NCBI RefSeq assembly: GCF_035582795.1
Contig: NC_134369.1
Coordinates: forward strand, 62,124,001-62,188,000
Origin: Mycteria americana
Lineage: Eukaryota; Chordata; Aves; Ciconiiformes; Ciconiidae
Direction of reading: 5' to 3'
DNA length: 64,000 nucleotides
Shown: positions 32,701-38,600 of the stretch, piece after piece
How positions within the stretch are numbered: the first letter of the stretch is position 1
How the letters are laid out: every line of letters begins with the position of its first letter
Program-made: the position numbers and the translations under genes
Notes under the pieces: model-generated
Databases searched by the model: none
What the model was told of the DNA's origin: nothing
Seen by the model: only the letters and a program-made list of their open reading frames with translations

Positions 32701-35453
32701 GCCGGGTGGTCTGCTATACCCAATGTTACTAGTTCATAGCATCACAGAATGGTTTGGGTTGGAAGGGACCTTTGAAGATCATCTAGTCCAAGCACCCTGC
32801 TGTGAGCAGGGACATTTTCCACTAGATGAGGTTGCTCAAAGCCCCATCCAGCCTGGCCTTGAACACTTCCAATGATGGGGCAGCCACAGCTTCTCTGGGC
32901 AACCTGTTCCAGTGTCTCACCACCCTCAGAGTGAAGAATTTCTTCCTTATGACTAATCTAAATCTACCCTATTTTAGTTTAAAACCATTGCCCTCATTGT
33001 TCCTCACAGTTCATTGGAGGTGAGGTGGCTGAAAGGCACTTCTGTGCTCTTGGCCTGGTACTTGGCTGGGAGGACTTCCTTCTTGGTGCCATGCGGCACG
33101 GTGTGCTCTGGCGGGAGTGGGGCTGCTGTGGCTCGGTTGGAGCTCTGCACAGCCTGGTCGTGCTGCCCGGGGACATCTCCTGTTCCTTGTAACTGTTAGT
33201 CTGTAGTCCTGCTGGGGGATGGAGGACTGAAACTACCAGCTTCTAATAGAAATGCATCAAAATAATTCAAAGCACTCGTCCCACAGCTTTGTAGCCATGA
33301 AAGGGAGTGACAGCATCCAGAAGCAGATGCAGCTTCTGGTGCATTAGTTGCTCATGCTGCGTGGAGAGTGGTGTGCAGGTCCCAGAGGAGGGACAGTGGG
33401 GTGCACGGCACCTGACCTCACCGCAGCTGGGAGCTGGTCAGAAATACCCTTCTCCAGCACCTTTTCCCATCACAGCTTGGAGACAGGCTCCAGCAGTGAA
33501 TAGGGCATCCTGGCAGCACCCACAGCAGGCGCGTGGGGCACCCACTTCTGCTCCTCTCTCATGCACCCACCTTCACGCAGGGCCCTGCCTCCCCAAAGGA
33601 GGGTTTTGCAGGTTTTTTGGCAGATGTCTTTGTGTGTGGGGCTGTCTGCTGAGCTGCTGTGGCTCGTCTCATCTACTTGACCACGGGCAAACAGGATGGA
33701 CCCTACGCTTTTTATAGCCAGGGGGTGGGATTTGCTTTAATTTGTGTGTGCAAGGTGCATTGGTGTCTGCCAGGGCATGCCGGCTGTGTTGCAGGCTCAC
33801 AAGCCAGGTTGTTTCTTCCCTCCTGGTTCCTCCTCCAGGGCTTTCTCTCCGTGCGGCAGTGGCCATGGCCAGGGATGCTTGCCTTGCCACTCGGCACATG
33901 CTGACATGACATTTCCTAGCAATAAACCTGCACCTTCATTTAATTTCTAAATAAAACTCCCAGTGCCATAATTGCTACTTGATGATTTATCTTCCACTGA
34001 CACTTCTTTGGACGCCGGACGGGCCTTTGAAACCGGCTCCGTCAGCAGCGGGAGGGAAGTTCGTGTAGCTACAGGAGACGGAGCTGAACCCAAGCCCAGG
34101 CCACGTCCCTGGCTGACCCGCTCCTGCTGCGTGTCCCTGGGTGGCTCCAGGGCAGGTGCCCTTTCAGGCAGTGCTGCCGAGCATCGTGGAGGCATCGGAC
34201 ATCAGCAGGGATGCTGCAAATTAGGCAGGCGGCTCTGGGAGCCTACAAACAGAGTCTGCCTCTGCGTAGCAGAGCCATCCTGACCACCAACCAGTGAATT
34301 CAGCTTGTTTCCAGCAAAAAGGGCCTGGTACAGCCTTCCGGCACATAACACAGCTCCTCCGATTGCCTGTGTAGAGCCTGTGCCACGGCGGTCATGGTGT
34401 CTAAGTAGCGGTGGGTGTCTAAGTAGGGCTCTCAGGACCTGGGTGACGTGTGTGGACCCACGGCTGAGCCCACCCGCACCAGGTGCCTGGTGCAGGGGAT
34501 GATGCTCAGTGACTGGGACCCTTAGGATAGGAGTAATGAAGAAAATAATAGAAATGGTGATGGTGATTAAGATGATAAAATGCTAACATGATAAAAGTAA
34601 TGATAAAAGTAATTAGTGCTTGTTGAGATTGCAGTGGGAACAGGTGTCAGCTCCGTGGCAATTCATTTTAGGCCACGGGGGGGAGAGCGATGGCTCTGAA
34701 GCAAAGGCTGTGCTGGGTTGTCTGCCTCTGCCACGCTCTTCCCTCCAGGATGCGGGTCCCAGCCCTCCAGGCTTAACGGTTTCTGCTGGATAGGGCAGTT
34801 TTTCCCTGGGAAAGGGTACAAACATCCCATTTCAAAGAGAGCCTGAAACTTTGCCCTGTATTTTCCCATGCACCTCTCAAAGATGCAGTTTTGGCTGGAG
34901 GAGCTGCTGGGATGGGCGGGATGCGGGTAGGTGATGCCCAGGTCTCTCCCCAGGCTGCCTGCCCTGCACGTCCCCCGGCCTTGGGACAGAGCAGAGGACC
35001 CGGCATCCCCTGTGCCAGCCAGTGACAAAGGCTTCGACAACCCCATGTTCAACGTGGTGAGTCGCCACTGCCTGGGGACACGGGGATGCTCGGGGCCGTG
35101 GGCAGGAGGTGGTGGGGCCCCAGACAGGAACCTCTCGAGTGCCAGTGGGGTTGCAAAGCAAGGTGCAACGCACCCGGCGGGGCTCCTCCTTTCCCCAGGC
35201 CCAGAGGGGTTTGTGGGACGGTCCCATCCTCCCATGGGTCACCAGCTGCTTGGCTGCCGCAGGGACTCAGCGCTGGGTGGGTTTTCCCAAGGGTTTTGCT
35301 TCCCTTCTCCGTGGGTTGCTTTTCCCTCCCTGACTGCTGCAGGAGCCACCAAGCGCTGGCGCTGGAGAGGAGATGCTGCAGGAGATGGCTCCCAAAGACC
35401 ATCAGGTCTTCTACCTCAACCCTCTGTACGACGCAAGCGAGACGGAGACCTGA
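11707..35453 (+). CDS. AMN: AMN, amnionless (cubam receptor membrane subunit), complete 12-exon gene
   Basis: Amnionless anchors cubilin in the apical membrane and carries the endocytic signals of the cubam receptor, which takes up intrinsic factor-B12 in ileum and filtered proteins in kidney proximal tubule. Twelve exons (11707-11749, 13945-14063, 14207-14251, 24384-24471, 26029-26264, 27862-27999, 28091-28199, 30035-30117, 31107-31293, 32384-32558, 34954-35056, 35343-35453) join in frame on GT/AG sites to 478 residues; mammalian AMN is about 450 residues, also with 12 exons. Visible features: signal peptide 1-19, ectodomain with recognisable AMN blocks ([13 protein letters not shown] at 24-36; [15 protein letters not shown] in exon 5), sequon N201-G-T, a VWC-like Cys cluster at 211-259, transmembrane helix about 380-402, basic RKGKLR stop-transfer, and cytosolic motifs FDNPMF (435-440) and YLNPLY (466-471). 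The first ATG has A at -3 and no earlier in-frame ATG. The gene is intact. Identity is near certain. Confidence 0.96.
11750..13944 (+). other. AMN: AMN intron 1
   Basis: Starts GTGAGT and ends CTCCCAG. GC-rich with several chance open frames on both strands. No exon or repeat recognised. Confidence 0.85.
13945..14063 (+). CDS. AMN: AMN exon 2 (mature N-terminus)
   Basis: 119 bases, entering with two bases of a split Ala codon and ending in phase 0 at AAG|GTATCG. It encodes the end of the signal peptide (ATA, probable cleavage before VYKQW) and the conserved block [13 protein letters not shown], followed by the [13 protein letters not shown] block. These align clearly with the mammalian protein. 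Confidence 0.95.
14207..14251 (+). CDS. AMN: AMN exon 3 (45-bp small exon)
   Basis: Exactly 15 codons ([15 protein letters not shown]) between TTACAG and GTAAGG, phase 0 on both sides. The order and sequence match the mammalian VSVLV...SDM segment. Because it is symmetric, skipping would keep the frame. Confidence 0.93.
14472..14510. repeat. T11-G13 homopolymer tract with further G run
   Basis: Eleven T (14,472-14,482) followed by thirteen G (14,483-14,495), then AGGGATAC and seven more G. The G-rich + strand has enough runs for a G-quadruplex. It sits about 220 bp into AMN intron 3, so the structure would form in the pre-mRNA. Confidence 0.85.
15200..15560. promoter_or_regulatory. AT-rich island in AMN intron 3 (possible conserved enhancer)
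   Basis: About 360 bp of sharply AT-rich, non-repetitive, complex sequence inside GC-rich intron, with homeodomain/MEF2-like words (CTACAAATATTTGG, TTTATTTATATGG, TAATAAATGATGTGG). This is the composition typical of conserved non-coding elements; function is inferred only. Confidence 0.3.
15565..15865. promoter_or_regulatory. Intronic CpG-dense block (CpG island candidate)
   Basis: Roughly thirty CpGs in 300 bp, directly abutting the AT-rich island on its left. It could be a CpG island for an internal promoter or a methylation-free enhancer. No initiating exon with convincing coding sequence was found. Confidence 0.35.
19935..20129. repeat. 65-bp tandem repeat, three copies
   Basis: Units start at 19,935, 20,000 and 20,065 and differ by only a few substitutions; a fourth unit breaks off after GAGCC. 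Each unit carries an inverted repeat, perfect in unit 1 (TGCACCCATGGGTGCA) and with one mismatch in units 2 and 3. The period is not a multiple of three, so it is not a coding repeat. A minisatellite in AMN intron 3. Confidence 0.92.
24384..24471 (+). CDS. AMN: AMN exon 4
   Basis: 88 bases between TTTGTCTAG and G|GTATTT. It encodes [16 protein letters not shown] and a short tail ending CDS, closely matching the mammalian [15 protein letters not shown] block. Enters phase 0, leaves phase 1 (first base of Gly). Confidence 0.95.
24472..26028 (+). other. AMN: AMN intron 4
   Basis: GTATTT to TTTTCCAG. Contains an AT-rich patch at 25,500-25,545 with two GGTTAAAT words 15 bp apart. No exon or mobile element recognised. 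Confidence 0.85.
26029..26264 (+). CDS. AMN: AMN exon 5
   Basis: 236 bases, entering with two bases of Gly and ending phase 0 at CAG|GTAAAG. It encodes WFDPTLWQ and the hallmark [19 protein letters not shown] segment, then SFRVNVDSS...RSISLMGQ, matching mammalian AMN (VDAERVPCRHDDVFFPP, RSISALG). The acidic stretch with the paired Cys is the best single identifier of the family in this window. Confidence 0.97.
26265..27861 (+). other. AMN: AMN intron 5
   Basis: GTAAAG to CGCGCAG. Holds an AT-rich island (about 26,695-26,970) and a 12-base G run at 27,589-27,600. No exon or mobile element recognised. Confidence 0.85.
27862..27999 (+). CDS. AMN: AMN exon 6
   Basis: 138 bases, 46 codons, phase 0 on both sides (CGCGCAG to CTG|GTGAGT). 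It encodes [11 protein letters not shown] with the sequon N201-G-T and then [11 protein letters not shown], the start of the Cys-rich module (C211 onward). Matches mammalian LRFHGPGALSV...CADPSGCVCGN. Confidence 0.96.
28091..28199 (+). CDS. AMN: AMN exon 7 (Cys-rich module)
   Basis: 109 bases after TCCTTTAG, ending TGC G|GTGAGT in phase 1. It completes the Cys cluster with RQCPAPEC and GHCCGVCG, the CCxxC ending typical of VWC-like modules and of mammalian AMN (QCCDLCG). Confidence 0.96.
28200..30034 (+). other. AMN: AMN intron 7 with CR1 insertion
   Basis: GTGAGT to GTGCTGCAG. More than a third is a sense-oriented CR1 copy (about 28,411-29,171). The remainder shows no exon; a 284-codon antisense frame at 29,572-30,426 is considered chance. 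Confidence 0.85.
28411..29171 (+). mobile_element. CR1 LINE, 3' part with readable reverse-transcriptase C-terminus
   Basis: A 5'-truncated chicken-repeat-1 type non-LTR retrotransposon in the same direction as AMN. The frame 28,616-29,083 stays open and encodes the C-terminal region of CR1 ORF2 ([31 protein letters not shown], then [15 protein letters not shown]), stopping at TAG near its normal end. The tail shows the CR1 3' words GATCTTCAAGGTCCCTTCCA and TGATTCTATG. One frame break near 28,605-28,615 separates it from the upstream part. The 5' limit is approximate. Such truncation is typical of CR1, and the nearly intact frame suggests a comparatively young copy. Confidence 0.93.
30035..30117 (+). 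CDS. AMN: AMN exon 8
   Basis: 83 bases after GTGCTGCAG, ending CAG|GTACGT in phase 0. It encodes [20 protein letters not shown], matching mammalian GPAFDLERYRARILDTFL. Confidence 0.95.
30118..31106 (+). other. AMN: AMN intron 8
   Basis: GTACGT to TTTTGAAAAG. Nothing recognisable inside. The acceptor is poor: purines immediately precede AG. Confidence 0.85.
31107..31293 (+). CDS. AMN: AMN exon 9 (membrane-proximal ectodomain)
   Basis: 187 bases from AAAAG|CCC to CAC A|GTAACG. It encodes [13 protein letters not shown]...IQIVLIDD...EDIAQH, aligned with mammalian PQYHGLQVAVSKV...IQVVLVE. The donor was set at 31,294 because joining to exon 10 restores the conserved (R/G)EALG(I/V) block. Both splice sites are weak matches to consensus. 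Read past the donor, the frame adds 15 residues (including a sequon NAS) and stops at 31,338-31,340. Confidence 0.92.
31294..32383 (+). other. AMN: AMN intron 9 with CR1 fragment
   Basis: GTAACG to CTTTCCCAG. About 40% is an old CR1 fragment on the opposite strand. No exon seen. Confidence 0.85.
31640..32085 (-). mobile_element. CR1 LINE fragment (old, antisense to AMN)
   Basis: In the + strand the text runs as reverse-complement CR1: GAGAGCAGGTTGCCCTGGGC, GGAGACTCCACAACTTCTCT, TTGTGCCCATTGCCTCTTGC, then GCAGCCCAGGATACCGTTG and CCCCCAGGTCCCTCTCTGCA. It is more diverged than the copy in intron 7 and appears to have lost some internal sequence near 31,900. Ends are approximate. Confidence 0.85.
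32384..32558 (+). CDS. AMN: AMN exon 10 (transmembrane helix)
   Basis: 175 bases after CTTTCCCAG, ending TTA AG|GTAGGG in phase 2. It encodes EALGISSGK, a Ser/Thr-rich stalk, the hydrophobic helix at residues about 380-402 ([20 protein letters not shown] core) and the basic stop-transfer RKGKLR. Reading into the intron meets TAG at once (32,560-32,562). Confidence 0.95.
32559..34953 (+). other. AMN: AMN intron 10 with CR1 fragment and AATAAA pair
   Basis: GTAGGG to CTCCCCAG. Contains an antisense CR1 3' end (32,735-33,008), two AATAAA words on the + strand (33,921-33,926 and 33,950-33,955) and an AT-rich, GATAAAA-rich patch at about 34,530-34,620. No further exon recognised. Confidence 0.85.
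32735..33008 (-). mobile_element. CR1 LINE 3' end (antisense to AMN)
   Basis: Begins in the + strand with CATAGCATCACAGAATGG and GGTTTGGGTTGGAAGGGACC, the reverse complement of the CR1 3' terminus, and continues through TTGAACACTTCCAATGATGG and AGAGTGAAGAATTTCTTCCT. About 270 bp, heavily 5'-truncated as is usual for CR1. Confidence 0.93.
34954..35056 (+). CDS. AMN: AMN exon 11 (cytosolic tail, first endocytic motif)
   Basis: 103 bases after CTCCCCAG, ending GTG|GTGAGT. Encodes a Pro-rich cytosolic stretch and FDNPMF (35,033-35,050), a perfect FXNPXF signal as in mammalian AMN (FRNPVF). These motifs recruit PTB adaptors such as DAB2 and ARH. Confidence 0.96.
35343..35453 (+). CDS. AMN: AMN exon 12 (last coding exon, second NPxY motif, stop)
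   Basis: 37 codons after CTGCTGCAG to TGA at 35,451-35,453. It encodes an acidic linker and YLNPLY (35,412-35,429), preceded by Phe, at the place where mammalian AMN has FVNPLF, then a short acidic end (DASETET). Confidence 0.95.
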   Translation, partial: EPPSAGAGEEMLQEMAPKDHQVFYLNPLYDASETET

Positions 35454-35605
35454 TGGCGTGGCCTCATGCTGGGGGCAGCCACCATCTCCCTGGGGACACC
35501 GCCGCCTCTCCAGCCCTCACAGCCTCTCACGTCACTCCTGGTGGGATCTAAACCACAAGCAAGCAGATCCCACCTGAATAAAAGTGTCCATGCAGTGAAG
35601 GCAAC
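35454..35605 (+). other. AMN: AMN 3' UTR (short)
   Basis: From the stop codon to about 20-25 bp past AATAAA at 35,577-35,582. Short 3' UTR of roughly 150 bp; the exact cleavage point is not visible. Confidence 0.7.
35577..35582 (+). terminator. AMN: AMN polyadenylation signal (AATAAA)
   Basis: Canonical AATAAA 124 bp past the AMN stop codon, the first such signal after it. Confidence 0.75.
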
Positions 35606-38600
35606 CACAGCAAACCTTTGCTGTAAGGGCTCAGCCATGCAGGCGGGGCCTCCCTGGTGTTGCTTCTGGGTTTTAAGCTGTATTTTGTAGGTATTAGTCC
35701 TTTTTAGACAGTTCAACATTCAGATTTGGGTCTCAGGTGATACCTGGGGAAGTCGGGGTCTAACTCAGCACCCCGCTCTTTAGCCAGCACCATGCTGGAT
35801 TTGCCCAGGGCATGCAGCATGTTGAAGGATGCATCCCTGGATGCGTGATGGAAATTCAGTTCTTAAATTAATTTCAAATGTGGCCCAGAGCCTCCAGAGC
35901 TTGGACGCGTTAGTTGAGTTTAAAAGGAAATTATTTTGCTTTCCAGCAGTGTGCTCGGTGCCGGGGGATCTCTGCACGGGGTCCCCTGTTCCTCCTCTCT
36001 GGGACCGCGCTCCCGTCCCCTGGGTGCTGGCACAGGGCTCCGTCCTGAGCAAACACTTCCCTCCCCTTGTCCTCCGCTGAGCCCCCTGAGCTTGCTCCTT
36101 TCCCCTGTGCCGGGTCGATAGTTGTAAGACCCTCTTGGACCTACCTGGGATTTATCATGTTATTCCCCGCAGCGAGAGAGCGCTTCTTCTCGCGGTACAA
36201 GGGGAAGGAGGTTCGGTGCCCGTGCCGGGGGTCCCCGGGAAGGGAAGGAGGCAGGCACCCGAGGGCTCTGGAACCCAGGCAGGAACCCGGTCGCTGTGGC
36301 CTGTCTCTAACGAGGGTCGGGGCAGCGGCAGCACCCAGGGGCCTCGTTAGCGGTGGCGTTTGTGGCCTGGCCTGTGTCAAACACCCTCAGCTGCCTGCAA
36401 TGTCAGGCAGTGCTTCATTATGGGAGCAGGTCTGACGGCTGAGGCTGAAATTATGGAGATGTATGCAAATTTATGTAAATTTACACTCTACTGGGTTTTC
36501 AGTAGGGCTTGTTGGCATATTCCATAAGGAAGCAGCTATTTTAAGTTTATTATATTTTGTTCTGGTCTCTGGAAGACATAATCCCTTCTCAAAGGCCTGG
36601 GAATTCATCATGAGGCGCATCAGAGCCCTGACGAAGGGTGACGGGCAGCGCGTGGTGATGAGACCGGCCCTGCTGCCCCCCGTCAGCAGAGAGACCTCCG
36701 GTAACGGCAGTGTGAGCAGGCGGGACACAAAACACGAGCCAGGCAGGGCACGAGGCCATCTCCAGGTCCTGGTTGTTGCCATTGCTTCTCAAGCCAGGGC
36801 AGAGCTGGGGCTGAGAGGAGTTCTGCGCTCGGGGGCACAGGGTGGGGATGTCACCGTGCCCGTCTCTCCCGAGAGGGCCCCTCCGGCAGTACTGGGATGA
36901 AGAGCAACTTGCCTGCACAGGAGCTTCTGCTGCGGCGGCCAGGCACTTGGTGCCGAATGAAACGGTCAGCAGCTGGGTCAAAATGCAGAGGAAGCCATGG
37001 GCTGCTGCAGGCGGTGGCTGACACCGGCAGGTTGGGAATACCCACATCCCGTGGTCCGGCAACAAGCGCATCTCCGTGGAGAGCAGTGACCCAGGGACAG
37101 GTCCCCAAAACTTGCCCCACAGCGCACAGAGTCACCCCCATGATGTGAACCCAAGGGAGACCCCCCCACCCCACCCCAAGCCCTCATCCGGACCTCATGA
37201 GGCCAGACAACCCCCTGCAGGCGGGGGGGCCGGTGCGGACATGGTGCAGCATGGTTAGCCTGTGCATCGCTTGCCGACGAGGTGCTGGTGCCGCGATGTT
37301 ACCATGGTGCCTGCCAGAGCAGCCGCAGCAGCCGCCGGCTGGGTCTCGCTGCGGAGGGTAGGTATTCGTATCCATACGGGTGTTTTACTTGCTGCCTCTG
37401 AGAGCCTTTTTGTGCTCTTTTCCCCTTTCAAATCAGTTCATTGCAAGTGACTGAAGCTCCTCTAGCTTACAAGCCTTTAAATACACAATTTATTTTTCCC
37501 CGGACGAGGCTGATGCAGTGCTGCGTGCTGGAGGCCATTGCACCAGCCAGCCCATCACCCCAGCTCTGCCCCGTGCAAGGAGAGGGCTCCCAGCCATCCC
37601 CCAAGGAGCCCCCTGCCCCGGAGTGAAAGGCTTCCCTCCCTCTGCTGTTTTTGGGCCCCTCCCTCCGGCATCGCGAGGGTCTCGGTGGCTGCATCCCCAT
37701 GACACGTGCTGAAGGCGAGAGGCAAGAGCATCCCATGGCTGCACGCTGGGGGAGGGAAAAGGCAACCCAGCGGCAACAGGGACCATCGCACGAGGTGGTG
37801 GCAGGATGGTATTTGAGGACATCAGCTCTCCGTCTCGCCTGGGCACGCGGGGATTTCAGCGTGAGCGGAGGGCAGGCGTGTGGCCATGAGGTGGGACGGC
37901 CCCCGGGGCAGCCGACTGCACAGCCGGCACGGAGGGAGACCGGCCGCCCTGCAGCGCGGCTCACCGCCCGGTAACACCTCCGTATCGGGGTGTACGGATT
38001 CGCTGCTGGCGAGGCTTCATTTTTAAAATGCATTAGCAGCTCGAGGTCACTTACAATAGAGGCTTTAATTAAAGTAGAGATCAATTTTTGTCAGCGCGCT
38101 AGCAGAGCACATTCTGTACTTTTCCTTCAGGAGCCACGTTCGCTCGCTCCTACAAAAAGCATCACAGGGAGGGGGGGAGCTCTGCAGAAAAAACTGAAGC
38201 ACCGGAGTCAGTTTGCGATGCCGGGGGCCAACAGCTGCTGGAAAACCAGCTGTATCCATGATCACCACCCTGCGCGCCGGCGCACGCGGACAGCCCACGG
38301 TGCAGGCAGGGTAACGCAATGGGTTTTGGTACACGAGGGTCTCTCCTGGGATCCTGCCTAAACAAGGAATTTAATTCGCAGACATCTTTGGTAAGCAGTG
38401 CATTAGATGGGTGGTTTATGTGGACGAGGCTGCGCGCAGCACGGCAGAGCACCTGATGGCTTTGTTTTGCTCTTGGTCCTGAGAGTCAAGGGTCCCCTGC
38501 TGTGACAGACTAATGCAAAATGCATTAGTGTTAATGGCAAGATCTCAGGAGTCATTGCTTCCCGGGGGCTTAAAAGAAAAAGCAACCTGCACACTATTAA

